The translations under genes and the position numbers were made by a program. This document shows positions 35,744-44,715 of a stretch of DNA of 64,000 nucleotides, in pieces (position 1 is the stretch's first letter; every line of letters begins with the position of its first letter). This DNA comes from Thermosphaera sp. (GTDB taxonomy: Archaea > Thermoproteota > Thermoprotei_A > Sulfolobales > Desulfurococcaceae), in contig JAWBNK010000001.1 in NCBI GenBank assembly GCA_038827615.1, forward strand, positions 248,290 to 312,289, in the 5' to 3' direction. Below the pieces are notes generated by a model. The model had not been told where the DNA came from and did no database searches. It saw only the letters and a program-made list of their open reading frames with translations.

Positions 35744-36865
35744 TTGGTCAGCGTGAAAGTAGATAGTGTTTCAAAATCGTTTGGAAACGTTCAAGCCTTG
35801 AAAAATGTTTCCCTTGATATAAAAAACGGAGAATTCTTCGCAATACTTGGGCCGAGCGGTTGCGGCAAGACCACTCTTCTAAGGATAATAGCAGGACTCG
35901 AGAAGCCTACGAAGGGAAGGATTTTCTTCGATGACTATGATGTAACTGATGTGCCAGCTGAAATCCGCGACGTCTCGATGGTTTTCCAGTTCTATGCTCT
36001 TTATCCTACTAGTGTTTACAATAATATTGTTCTACCGCTGAAATCCAGGGGATATAGTAGTGGAGAAGCACACAGACGAACTATTGAAATTGCAGAACTC
36101 CTTGGCATCGAACACTTGTTGAATACTCATATTGACAAGCTGAGTGTGGCGGAAAAACAAAAAGTAGCTCTTGCCCGAGCCATAGCTAAGGAGCCTCAGC
36201 TATATCTGCTCGATGAACCCCTCACCATATTAGACCCGGTCTCCAGGGTGATCATGAGGGCAGAGTTGAAAAGGATTCAGAGAGAGCTTCATCAAACGAT
36301 AATCTATGTTACTCATGATCAGATCGAGGCATTAACCCTTGCTGATAGAATTGCCGTAATGAATTTCGGAGTTGTGGAACAAGTAGGTTCACCATATGAT
36401 GTTTACAATTATCCTGGTTCGGTTTTTGTTGGATGGTTCTTAGGGGAGCCTGGCATGAATTTCGTGGAAGCCAAGATAGAGGGCGAATACTTGAAGGTAG
36501 CTGGTAAATCAATAATGAAGGATGGAAGTCTTGAAAAGCTATCTGCGAAGTATGGCTACGAAAGTGTTTTACTCGGTTTTAGAGCGGAGCATGCGAAGAT
36601 TCTAAAACACCCCGTAGAGATTCCGAGTGAAAAATTTGTTTTGATCGAAGGAGTGGTCAGAGTTCTGGAGTTCATGGGAACTTATTATGTCGTCGACATA
36701 GAGTCTAACGATGCTGAGTTTAAAGTGAAGATCGATCCTAAGGGGTTCAATGAGTTATCGTTGAATGAGGGATCTCGGGTCTGGTGTATTATCCCTAAAG
36801 AAAGAGTATTACTGTTCGATCCGCACTCAAACAGAAGGTTGGAGCTGGGTGATTGGGTTGGTTAA
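35744..36865 (+). CDS. sugar ABC transporter ATPase B (MalK/UgpC-like, degenerate signature)
   Basis: The product is 373 residues from TTG 35744 behind GAGGTGAG. Walker A GPSGCGKTT, the Q-loop MVFQFYALYP, Walker B YLLDEP and the H-loop VTHDQIEA are normal. The signature motif, usually LSGGQQQ, reads LSVAEKQ. A C-terminal TOBE-like domain follows (about residues 240-370). With ATPase A it would form one consensus and one degenerate composite ATP site. It overlaps the next small gene by 17 bp. Confidence 0.88.
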   Translation: MVSVKVDSVSKSFGNVQALKNVSLDIKNGEFFAILGPSGCGKTTLLRIIAGLEKPTKGRIFFDDYDVTDVPAEIRDVSMVFQFYALYPTSVYNNIVLPLKSRGYSSGEAHRRTIEIAELLGIEHLLNTHIDKLSVAEKQKVALARAIAKEPQLYLLDEPLTILDPVSRVIMRAELKRIQRELHQTIIYVTHDQIEALTLADRIAVMNFGVVEQVGSPYDVYNYPGSVFVGWFLGEPGMNFVEAKIEGEYLKVAGKSIMKDGSLEKLSAKYGYESVLLGFRAEHAKILKHPVEIPSEKFVLIEGVVRVLEFMGTYYVVDIESNDAEFKVKIDPKGFNELSLNEGSRVWCIIPKERVLLFDPHSNRRLELGDWVG

Positions 36866-37139
36866 GCTCACTAGGAGAATTATTGAGGAATTTCTGATAC
36901 TGTTGGGACTACTCGCTCTTATCTTCATATTCCAGCCTTTTAGCTTGATAATTTACACTGTAGGCTGGATGATGATATTGATATGTACTCTTGTCTACGT
37001 TATACTAACGCTTGTTCCAAGTCATGTGAACTCGAGAAAGGAACTCTTTAAAATGTATTTCAGGACTCTTGTGATCGTGGTGGGAGTGGTGCTGGTGTTT
37101 CTGGTAGTATCAATAGCTCTAACACCGTATCTCGTGTGA
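36849..37139 (+). CDS. small membrane protein (about 96 aa)
   Basis: This is a short protein with two to three hydrophobic helices (FLILLGLLALIFIF, IIYTVGWMMILICTLVYVIL, LVIVVGVVLVFLVV). The start is uncertain: GTG 36849 after GGAG, or TTG 36858 after GGTGAT; a longer reading from 36765 lies in the ATPase B gene. It is the last gene before the oxidoreductase gene and is probably part of the sugar transport operon. Role unknown. Confidence 0.55.
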   Translation: MIGLVKLTRRIIEEFLILLGLLALIFIFQPFSLIIYTVGWMMILICTLVYVILTLVPSHVNSRKELFKMYFRTLVIVVGVVLVFLVVSIALTPYLV

Positions 37140-37185
37140 GAACGCATCAAGGTTTTATAGTTTATTCACGAATATATATTTTGGG

Positions 37186-38424
37186 ATGGCAATGAGTGGG
37201 AATAATATTCTTAGAATAGGGTTTCTTGGCTCGGGCTTTGTATCAAAATTCCATGCGCGAGCATTGAAGATGGTGAGAGGTGCCGAAATCGTAGCGGTGT
37301 ATTCTAGAAGACTTGAGTCAGCAAAAAATCTATCCTCTTTCATAGAGTCGTTGGGTTTTAAGAAGCCTAGAGTTTACAATGAGATAACTGATTTCGTTTC
37401 CGATAAAGAATTAGACGCCGTATGGATAATGCTTCCTAATAATCTCCATCTCGAAGCCACTAGGATCATAGTGGAAGAAGTATTGCAAGGTAAATCCAAC
37501 ATAAGAGCGATCGCCATTGAAAAACCGCTCGCGCGAAACGTTATGGAGGCGAACGAGATGGTTAAACTTGTTGAAAAAGCAGGCTTATTACACGGATACT
37601 TGGAGAATCAAGTGTTCATGCCCTCGGTTGTCAGAGCTAAAGACGTGGTGTGGAATATAGGCGCCAAGTATTCTGGAAGACCATACCTCTCAAGGGCTGC
37701 TGAGGAACATTCTGGCCCGCATAATGCTTGGTTCTGGGTTCCTAGCATTTCTGGTGGTGGAGTTTTAATAGATATGGCGTGTCACAGTATAGAAGCATCT
37801 AGGTATTTACTGCTGGACCCTAAGTCTCCAAAGAATTCCCTAAGACCTGTTGAGATATTCGGGGAGACAGCATTCCTGAAATGGGTGAAGGAGGAATATC
37901 GTGAAGAACTCCGCAGGAGATTCAACATAGACTTTTCAAAGGAGCCTGCCGAGGATTATGCATTAACTATTGTAAAATATGAGGATGAAACCGGCGACAT
38001 TGTCGTTAGTGAGGCGAGGACTTCCTGGTCTTTTGTGGGAGCGGGTTTAAGGCTCACGTTTGAGATTCTGGGACCAGAATACAGTGCTTCAATTAATACT
38101 CTGCAACCCGAGTTATTCACTTTTATAAGCAGGAACATTAGGATACCAGCAAGCGAAGAATTTGTGGAGAAGCAGAATGCTGAACAAGGCTTAATGCCAG
38201 TCCTCCCTGATGAAGCTTTCACATACGGTTACCAGGCCGAGGATGCTCACATGGTTGAGTCTTTTCTAGCTGGTAAACTACCTTTTGAAAACTGGTATGA
38301 CGGTAAGCTTGTGGTTGAGTTAATGATGCACGCGTATCTCTCTGCTGAGAAGGGCGGTAAAGTCCGGTATGATCCGCAACAAGTTGAAAACTATACTCCA
38401 CTCGTAGCTAGGAGGAAGGTTTAA
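37186..38424 (+). CDS. Gfo/Idh/MocA-family oxidoreductase
   Basis: The protein is 412 residues. An N-terminal Rossmann fold has RIGFLGSGFVSKFHARAL (about residues 8-25) for NAD(P), with the conserved AIEKPLARNVMEA lysine segment. The C-terminal domain carries GGGVLIDMACHSIEASRY, whose His is the usual catalytic residue. Family members oxidise or epimerise sugars and sugar derivatives. It is 46 bp after the sugar ABC operon, on the same strand, and probably acts on the imported sugar (inference). The start is ATG 37186 or 37192. Confidence 0.85.
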   Translation: MAMSGNNILRIGFLGSGFVSKFHARALKMVRGAEIVAVYSRRLESAKNLSSFIESLGFKKPRVYNEITDFVSDKELDAVWIMLPNNLHLEATRIIVEEVLQGKSNIRAIAIEKPLARNVMEANEMVKLVEKAGLLHGYLENQVFMPSVVRAKDVVWNIGAKYSGRPYLSRAAEEHSGPHNAWFWVPSISGGGVLIDMACHSIEASRYLLLDPKSPKNSLRPVEIFGETAFLKWVKEEYREELRRRFNIDFSKEPAEDYALTIVKYEDETGDIVVSEARTSWSFVGAGLRLTFEILGPEYSASINTLQPELFTFISRNIRIPASEEFVEKQNAEQGLMPVLPDEAFTYGYQAEDAHMVESFLAGKLPFENWYDGKLVVELMMHAYLSAEKGGKVRYDPQQVENYTPLVARRKV

Positions 38425-38435
38425 ACCCATACTTT

Positions 38436-39659
38436 TTAAAAAGAGCTTATTTTTAAATCCAGCATATTCCCTACTGCTTCGAGTTCCCTGCTATGATCTC
38501 CAATCAATAATGCGTAGTGATTCCCTATCGGTTCTTTAACCAACATCGTAGGATCCTTAACTTCGACCTTTATTTGAGTCCGACATAGAGAGCGACTCCA
38601 CTCGTGTGAAGCGATTCTCCCCACACCTATTCTAAGCTCCTTTAAGTCGGAGTCTATTCTAAATATAGTGGCCGGAGCGCCGACTGGGAACTCCACTCTA
38701 ATACCAACCCCCTCATTCGATTCAAAATGGGTGAACAACTCGAAAGGACCTATTAAGGGGGAAGAACAGTGAGCTATGATCAAACTTCGCCCCTCTATAC
38801 TTGAAGGATTCCCCATGAATACTGGTTTACCGGTAACCCACGTTCCTATCGCCATTGAAATCAGCAGTGGCACGTCTCCCTCGCAAGATGCTGGGAAACC
38901 TTGGGAATTAAGTAGCGATACTGCGAGGCAAGCAGTGGTTCCCGTCGGCTTAATTATATCGAAGCATTTAATACTGAGAGCTTTCAATCCATGATTACTA
39001 ATGATCCTGTTTAGAGCAACGTAGAGCCTACCTGCTTTCCTGACTTCGCTTACTGGAACATTAACTCTTAGCGCCTTACTCAATAAGTTCTCAACCTCTC
39101 CTGCTTCCAAAGTCTTCTCATACTCTTGAATCAACTCGCCGGCCGGGATCTCAACGATTTCTGAACCCAATCTCTCCCTGAGAAGGTTTGGGTCGACCCT
39201 ACTGTAGACAAGCCAGTCGCTTACTCCTCCGATGAGACCGAACCTCGCTCCTCTAAGTAATTCCAAGACTCTCCCGGCTTTAACGTATGTCTCAACATAA
39301 TTCACTACTTCGTCAAGAGAGTTAGCCGTCTTTAAGATGTATCTTAATCCAAGTTTTCTAAGATATGATGCGGTTTCAATTGCTGCTGGAAGACTGTTGT
39401 ATTGATTATGGGATACCAGGATTGCCTTTCTCGTTTTCTCCGCTATTTTCGCTATCGCGTTCTCCGTTCCACCGGTTGCTATTATAATTATCCTAGTGGA
39501 ACACGTGCCGAGGTTTTCAACACTGTCTGCATCTATTATCCCCTCATATTTCAATGTGGTAAGCGAATTTTTCAGACCCTCGTGTAGACGATTCTCGATT
39601 GATTCTGCATAAGATCTACCAAGGACTGATGATGCTACAGTTAGACAAAGATCGGCCAA
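38436..39659 (-). CDS. L-fucose/L-arabinose isomerase-like protein
   Basis: The product is 407 residues from TTG 39659, chosen because GAGGGA sits seven bases before it and three bases separate it from the permease stop; a longer in-frame reading would run back into the permease gene. The C-terminal part has CEGDVPLLISMAIGTWVTG and later RSLIIAHCSSPL, matching the FucI/AraA-like isomerase fold. The central ATGGTENAIAKIAEK segment also fits. The reaction is not certain. It closes the nucleoside-type importer operon and so probably handles an imported pentose-containing compound (inference). Confidence 0.72.
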   Translation of the reverse strand: MADLCLTVASSVLGRSYAESIENRLHEGLKNSLTTLKYEGIIDADSVENLGTCSTRIIIIATGGTENAIAKIAEKTRKAILVSHNQYNSLPAAIETASYLRKLGLRYILKTANSLDEVVNYVETYVKAGRVLELLRGARFGLIGGVSDWLVYSRVDPNLLRERLGSEIVEIPAGELIQEYEKTLEAGEVENLLSKALRVNVPVSEVRKAGRLYVALNRIISNHGLKALSIKCFDIIKPTGTTACLAVSLLNSQGFPASCEGDVPLLISMAIGTWVTGKPVFMGNPSSIEGRSLIIAHCSSPLIGPFELFTHFESNEGVGIRVEFPVGAPATIFRIDSDLKELRIGVGRIASHEWSRSLCRTQIKVEVKDPTMLVKEPIGNHYALLIGDHSRELEAVGNMLDLKISSF

Positions 39660-39661
39660 CG

Positions 39662-40561
39662 CTATTCCCTCTTGTAAGTCTTGCCTACAAACCTTGGAGG
39701 TCTCGCTCTTCCGATTACTCCGGCTGTCACGGCTAGGGTGGCTATGTAGGGGAAGGTCTCCATTAAAGGCAATGGTATGATTTCCTTGAGGGGGCTTAAC
39801 TTTAGCCAACCGATTAGAACCCAGAAGAATCCGAAAAGATAGCTTCCTGCGACTCCCAGGATAGGATTCCAATTTGCAAAATTAACTATGGCAAGCGCAA
39901 TGAAGCCCCTTCCAGCCGGAAGATTTTTGGTGATAGAAGATAACCAATCAATGGCGAGGAAAGCCCCGGCCAGACCCGTGAAGAGTCCAGTTATTATCGA
40001 TGCGAGAGTTTGAGTCATCTCGATTCTGATGCCGGCCGACTCTGCGGCTCTGGGTTCCTCGCCGCATGCACGAAGCATTAAACCGTAAGGAGTCTTAAAC
40101 ATTACCAAATACGTAATCAGTGCAAGAGCTATACTGGTTATGAAAAGGGGCGATAAATCGGTCCCTGGGATTTTTGGCACCTTCAAGCTTGCTGGTATGG
40201 TGAAATATCCCCTAACTCCCCAAACAGCTTCGATTCCATATGGTACAAAGCCTGCGGCAAACAGGTTTATACCGATTCCACTGATCACATGGTCTCCCTT
40301 CAGGTAAGTTGCTATAATGGCGTGAAGCAGTCCGATTACTCCTCCGATCAATATTCCGCCAATGACGCCTATGAATGGTGATTGAAACGTATATGCGAGA
40401 ACGATTGATACAAAGCCCGATATTAACATTATTCCCTCTAAACCAATGTTGACGATGCCGGCTCTTTCACCCACTATCTCTCCTACAGAGGCCAGTAATA
40501 ATGGGGTAGCAGCGTAAGATGTTTGAACTAAGATATTAATAATCATTTGCGCATCCATCAT
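39662..40561 (-). CDS. BMP-type ABC transporter permease (NupQ/COG1079-like)
   Basis: This 299-residue polytopic protein of the branched-chain permease superfamily has VGERAGIVNIGLEGIMLISG near residue 28 and PYGLMLRACGEEPRAAESAG later, both signatures of the simple-sugar/nucleoside permease family. It overlaps the partner permease by 4 bp (ATGA). It forms the channel of the importer with the next gene product. Confidence 0.9.
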   Translation of the reverse strand: MMDAQMIINILVQTSYAATPLLLASVGEIVGERAGIVNIGLEGIMLISGFVSIVLAYTFQSPFIGVIGGILIGGVIGLLHAIIATYLKGDHVISGIGINLFAAGFVPYGIEAVWGVRGYFTIPASLKVPKIPGTDLSPLFITSIALALITYLVMFKTPYGLMLRACGEEPRAAESAGIRIEMTQTLASIITGLFTGLAGAFLAIDWLSSITKNLPAGRGFIALAIVNFANWNPILGVAGSYLFGFFWVLIGWLKLSPLKEIIPLPLMETFPYIATLAVTAGVIGRARPPRFVGKTYKRE

Positions 40562-41625
40562 TTCTTCTCCCTCCAGGCTTTCAATATTCTAACTAGTCCT
40601 GGGATGGCGAGAACCATAATAATTATACCCTGAACAGCCTTAACCATTTCAAGAGGGACCCCGCTTTCTATCTGCATCCCGCGCGAACCCGCAGTCAAAG
40701 CTCCAACGAAAATCGCCGCGGGGATTATCGCCAGGGGATGGTTTCGGCCAATCAATGATACAGCCAATCCATCGAACCCCAGCCCTACGAGGTTCGATGC
40801 ACCGGTTGTTATGGCGTAGTGGGGAGGCCTCCCTGAAACCTCCATTACACCTGCCAGTCCCGCTAATGCTCCAGCGATGAAGAAGGAGTACAGCGTTGAC
40901 TTCTTAACGTTGATTCCACCATATCTCGCGGCAATGGGGTTCATACCTGTCACTCTTATCTCATATCCTATGCTAGTATGCCACATGATCACATATACGA
41001 TGAATGTGGCGATGATCGATATTATTATGCCTGCGTATAACTCGGTGCCCGGGACGAGTAGGGGTAGTCGCCCCTCCACGGGGATTTTGATCGTCCTCTG
41101 AGGCTCCAAACGGTCGAAGTAAACATAAGTCCTAGCATACTCTACTATCCAGAAGCCAATCCAGTTAAGCATTATAGTCGATACTACCTCGTTCACTCCT
41201 CTTTGTGATTTGAGGATCCCAGCTATTGAAGCCCATATGACGGCTAGAGAAACCCCGAGGACAAACTCTGCAAGCAAGTACAAGCCTTCGGGGAGAGGCA
41301 GTGAAGCAGCCATGATCGCCCCGAGCGCTGCCATGTAAACTTGCCCCTCTGCCCCTATGTTGAAGACCCCTGCTCTCACGCTCACGGCGAAGGCAAGCCC
41401 TGTCAGCAATAATGGTGTTGCAAAACTAAGGGTCGTTGAAATACCGTATAAGTCTCCGAAAGCGCTTTTAAACAATGAAATATAAGCCCGTAGAGGATCG
41501 TATCCTCCTAAGACCATTAACGCTCCTGAAATCAGAAATCCCGTTAAAACCGCTATTACGACTTCAACTATATCGTTCTCAACTCTACTTAAATCAGCGT
41601 TTTTAAACAAGGATTTAATTCCCAT
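40558..41625 (-). CDS. BMP-type ABC transporter permease (NupP/COG4603-like)
   Basis: This 355-residue polytopic permease has AVSVRAGVFNIGAEGQVYMA near residue 82 and GYEIRVTGMNPIAARYGGIN near residue 225, as in nucleoside permeases. The start overlaps the upstream ATPase gene by 11 bp. Gene order binding protein, ATPase, permease, permease is the classic Nup/Rbs-like arrangement. Confidence 0.9.
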   Translation of the reverse strand: MGIKSLFKNADLSRVENDIVEVVIAVLTGFLISGALMVLGGYDPLRAYISLFKSAFGDLYGISTTLSFATPLLLTGLAFAVSVRAGVFNIGAEGQVYMAALGAIMAASLPLPEGLYLLAEFVLGVSLAVIWASIAGILKSQRGVNEVVSTIMLNWIGFWIVEYARTYVYFDRLEPQRTIKIPVEGRLPLLVPGTELYAGIIISIIATFIVYVIMWHTSIGYEIRVTGMNPIAARYGGINVKKSTLYSFFIAGALAGLAGVMEVSGRPPHYAITTGASNLVGLGFDGLAVSLIGRNHPLAIIPAAIFVGALTAGSRGMQIESGVPLEMVKAVQGIIIMVLAIPGLVRILKAWREKK

Positions 41626-43141
41626 CGCCTCGCACCTCGCTCAACCTGTATCCTCCCATCATTAAGCCAAGCTCCTTTAGGGAAACCTCCTCAGGCCTAA
41701 CTATACCCATGAGTTCTCCCTTATACATGACAGCAATCCTGTCGCTCAGATCTAGGACCTCGTCGAGATCACTTGAAACTAGAAGGATGGCTTTGCCCTC
41801 GTCTCGAAGTTGCAAAAGTAATTTGCGAATATATTCGGTAGCTGCAACGTCTAATCCTCGTGTAGGCTGATTGGCTACTATCAGAGTCGGCGTTTTCGAG
41901 AGCTCGCGAGCTAAAACGAGTTTCTGTTGATTTCCCCCACTCAGACTACGAACAGGGGTATAAATGCTTGGAGCAACTATTTCAAACTCGCTTATGATCT
42001 TACCTACGTAAGCGAATATTCTGGGATAATTGAAGATGTTGAAAGCTCTATTGTAATCTCTCCTCTTGTGCAATCCGAGAATACTATTTTCCCATAAGTT
42101 CATGTCGAGTATCAAACCCATCTTCTGACGGTCCTCAGGTATGTGAGCAAGTCCCATGTTGTACAACTCCAGCGGGTCGGGAGCTAGCAATTCTACCCCC
42201 TTGAAAACGATCCTTCCTTTCAAAGGCTTCCTCAAACCGGTTAATGCTTCAACCAATTCTACCTGACCATTACCTTCTACTCCGGCTATTCCAAAAACCT
42301 CACCTTCGTGGACTGTGAAGTTAACTCCCTTTACGGCCTCAAGCCCAAGATCGCTTAAGACCCATAAGTCTTCAACTTGCAGTAGAGGCTCTCCCCGCTC
42401 TCGCTTACTTTTTTCAATTTTGAGGAAAATTTCACGTCCAACCATTAAACGAGCAAGTTCTTCGGGGGTAGTAGTCTTTGTCTCAACCTCGCCAGCTACC
42501 TTTCCTCTTCTCAAGACAGTTACTCTGTCCGTTATACTCAATACTTCTTTGAGCTTGTGTGAAATAAAAACGATGGTCTTACCGATTTGCTTTAGTTTAA
42601 TCAAACTTTTAAACAGTTCCTCAGTTTCCAAGGGAGTCATATTCGTAGTTGGTTCATCTAGAATTAAAACATCGACTCCACGATATAACATCTTCACTAT
42701 TTCAACCTTCTGTCTTAATCCCAGTGACAAGTTTTCAACTTTCACATCAAGGGGTACTGTGAGACCGGAGTTTTTCATGACCTCTTCAAGTCTTTCCTCA
42801 TCGATCATTTTGGATTTCAAGCCTAGGAATATGTTTTCTCTAACCGTGAAGACCGGGACTAGCGCTGGATGCTGGTGAACCATTCCAATACCAACGGATA
42901 AAGCTTCTGCGGAATTTTTAAACGAAACTCTCTTGCCTCTCACTATTATGGCTCCATGAGACGGCTTTATGAGTCCCGATAAGATTCTCATTAACGTAGT
43001 TTTTCCCGCACCATTCTCTCCTAAAAGCCCATGGATCTCGCCAGGTCTAAGCTTTATGCTTACTCCTTCTAAAGCCCTCACGCCGTCTGGATAAGTCTTC
43101 CAAATATCTATCATTTCAACAATATATTCTTGGCTTGACAT
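41615..43141 (-). CDS. double-domain ABC ATPase (NupO/RbsA-like, COG3845)
   Basis: This 508-residue protein has two ATPase domains. The first has GLLGENGAGKTTLMRIL, a variant signature LSLGLRQ and VLILDEPT. The second has GIAGVEGNGQVELVEAL (a degenerate Walker A with no lysine, as in RbsA), signature LSGGNQQ and a Walker B TLIVANQPT in which the usual Asp-Glu is replaced by Ala-Asn. This agrees with one active and one degenerate half in the family. It powers the nucleoside-type importer. Confidence 0.93.
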   Translation of the reverse strand: MSSQEYIVEMIDIWKTYPDGVRALEGVSIKLRPGEIHGLLGENGAGKTTLMRILSGLIKPSHGAIIVRGKRVSFKNSAEALSVGIGMVHQHPALVPVFTVRENIFLGLKSKMIDEERLEEVMKNSGLTVPLDVKVENLSLGLRQKVEIVKMLYRGVDVLILDEPTTNMTPLETEELFKSLIKLKQIGKTIVFISHKLKEVLSITDRVTVLRRGKVAGEVETKTTTPEELARLMVGREIFLKIEKSKRERGEPLLQVEDLWVLSDLGLEAVKGVNFTVHEGEVFGIAGVEGNGQVELVEALTGLRKPLKGRIVFKGVELLAPDPLELYNMGLAHIPEDRQKMGLILDMNLWENSILGLHKRRDYNRAFNIFNYPRIFAYVGKIISEFEIVAPSIYTPVRSLSGGNQQKLVLARELSKTPTLIVANQPTRGLDVAATEYIRKLLLQLRDEGKAILLVSSDLDEVLDLSDRIAVMYKGELMGIVRPEEVSLKELGLMMGGYRLSEVRGDGN

Positions 43142-43195
43142 GGAAACACCGTTGTGAAATCAAATTAAACTTAGAAGGTTAGATTAAAAAAAGAT

Positions 43196-44434
43196 TTAGG
43201 CTCCGAGGGCTTGTCTAAATTGTTGAATCTCGGTGGAGTCTAAGGGTATTGCCTTCTCTATGTCTGAGAACTTAACCCCCCTCACTTCTATATCCTTGTT
43301 GGTTTTCAACTGGGTTGCCAAGTTTGCGACTTCCTCCCAGATCCAAGAGGGTATTGAGTCTCGCATCGCCTGAACCTTGTTAACTATGTCTGTCTTGTTA
43401 ACGGTTCTTCCAGCTTGCTCAGCTATGCTTAAGAATGTATCAAGGTCTTCGATGCTACTTATTCCTACGCCCCCCTCGGCTAAGCCGAGCTCAAGGATGC
43501 CACCGTATGTTTGGATCTTTCCCTCTCTGTAGTCAAGTGCTCTCTTGACGGCTGTGTAAACGCCAACGTCTACTCTTTTCATCATGCTTGCTATTATGAA
43601 GCCTGGTTTAATCCAGTCTTGATCAGCATCTACTCCAATTCCAAACGGGGGTCCTTGCGTAGCTCCACGCGCTACACAATATTCTTCAACGGCTTCAAAG
43701 ATACCTAATCCAGTAGCACCCGCTACATTGTAGACTAGGCCAGCACCCTGTGCAAGCTGTGCTTGAGTCGCCGTCTTTCCTCCAGCGGGGTCGTCGAAGC
43801 GACCCGTGTATGTCCAGAGGATTCTCAGCGGGGTAATATCAGTCCCTGTTCTCTCTGCAAACCGCGTCTCACCGTAACGAATACCCCAGTAGTATCCGGC
43901 TTCGAACTTGTATAGCACCGGTATTTCCATTCCTAACACTACTCCCACTGCTGAATAATTATGATAGTGGGCAACCATCGCTGCCAACGCTCCAACGAGA
44001 GCGCTTCCCTCGTGCTCCTTGAAGACCACGCTCAGCACATTGGGCTTGTCTACGACGGCGTCTATAATTGCAAACAACTGGTCTGGATACTCGCTTGCAA
44101 CCTGACTTACAGCATCAGCCATTAGAAATCCAACTGCAACGATCACGACGTACTCGCCGGTCTTAGCTAGGTTTCTGAGGTTCGGCAAGTAGTCAGACTC
44201 ACTCTTACTCTGAACCTCAACAAGCTTCAACCCGAAGTCTTTCGCTGCCCTATTGCCGCCTAGGTACGCCATATCGTTGAAGCTGAGGTCTCCCCTTCCA
44301 CCAATATCGTATACTATCCCGATCTTTAACTCTGGACCCACCTGAGTCGTATAATAGTAGTATATTCCCCCTGCTACTACTGCTACAATTACGAGGATCA
44401 ATAGAAGGGTTGTTCGCGCAATCGCCTTCAACAC
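43196..44434 (-). CDS. BMP-family substrate-binding protein (nucleoside-type ABC importer)
   Basis: This 412-residue protein has an N-terminal membrane anchor (about residues 9-27) and then the BMP/Med domain: LKIGIVYDIGGRGDLSFNDM, later NRAAKDFGLKLVEVQSKSE and GVDADQDWIKPGFIIASM. Relatives bind purine nucleosides. The start is TTG 44434 behind GGTGAG. It is the first gene of the 44.4-38.4 kb operon, with its promoter in the short gap next to tRNA-Met. Confidence 0.9.
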   Translation of the reverse strand: MLKAIARTTLLLILVIVAVVAGGIYYYYTTQVGPELKIGIVYDIGGRGDLSFNDMAYLGGNRAAKDFGLKLVEVQSKSESDYLPNLRNLAKTGEYVVIVAVGFLMADAVSQVASEYPDQLFAIIDAVVDKPNVLSVVFKEHEGSALVGALAAMVAHYHNYSAVGVVLGMEIPVLYKFEAGYYWGIRYGETRFAERTGTDITPLRILWTYTGRFDDPAGGKTATQAQLAQGAGLVYNVAGATGLGIFEAVEEYCVARGATQGPPFGIGVDADQDWIKPGFIIASMMKRVDVGVYTAVKRALDYREGKIQTYGGILELGLAEGGVGISSIEDLDTFLSIAEQAGRTVNKTDIVNKVQAMRDSIPSWIWEEVANLATQLKTNKDIEVRGVKFSDIEKAIPLDSTEIQQFRQALGA

Positions 44435-44489
44435 GACTCACCATGATATAATGTTATCTCCCTCTGGTATAAAACTGTATCTATAGAAA

Positions 44490-44603
44490 TGCCGCCGCCG
44501 GGATTTGAACCCGGGGCAACCGGATCTCCCCTGGGCTACTCGACCACGGATCTGCGGAAACCCGTATGAGTCCGGCGCTCTAGCCGAGCTGAGCTACGGC
44601 GGC
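44490..44603 (-). tRNA. tRNA-Met (CAT, elongator type) with 39-nt intron at 37/38
   Basis: On the minus strand the acceptor GCCGCCG pairs with CGGCGGC, with discriminator A at 44490. The anticodon stem is CCGGA/TCCGG and the loop CT-CAT-AA after removal of 44526-44564. The T arm is CCGGG-TTCAAAT-CCCGG. Anticodon at 44568-44566. The G1-C72 pair argues against initiator. A tRNA-Ile precursor with modified CAT cannot be excluded. The intron joins by a CTCA/GGGG helix also seen at the split initiator junction. Confidence 0.9.
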
Positions 44604-44715
44604 CTCAATCCTTATAATCTGAACCCAGCACCTTATAAATTTCAATCAAAAGGATTTCTCGATTCTCAATCAGTAAGATTAAGAAGCTATATAAACCATG
44701 TGGTATGTATAAGTA

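Noticed and set aside
39660-39872. Extended N-terminus of the isomerase-like protein
   Set aside because: It lies wholly inside the permease gene; TTG 39659 has a good ribosome binding site.
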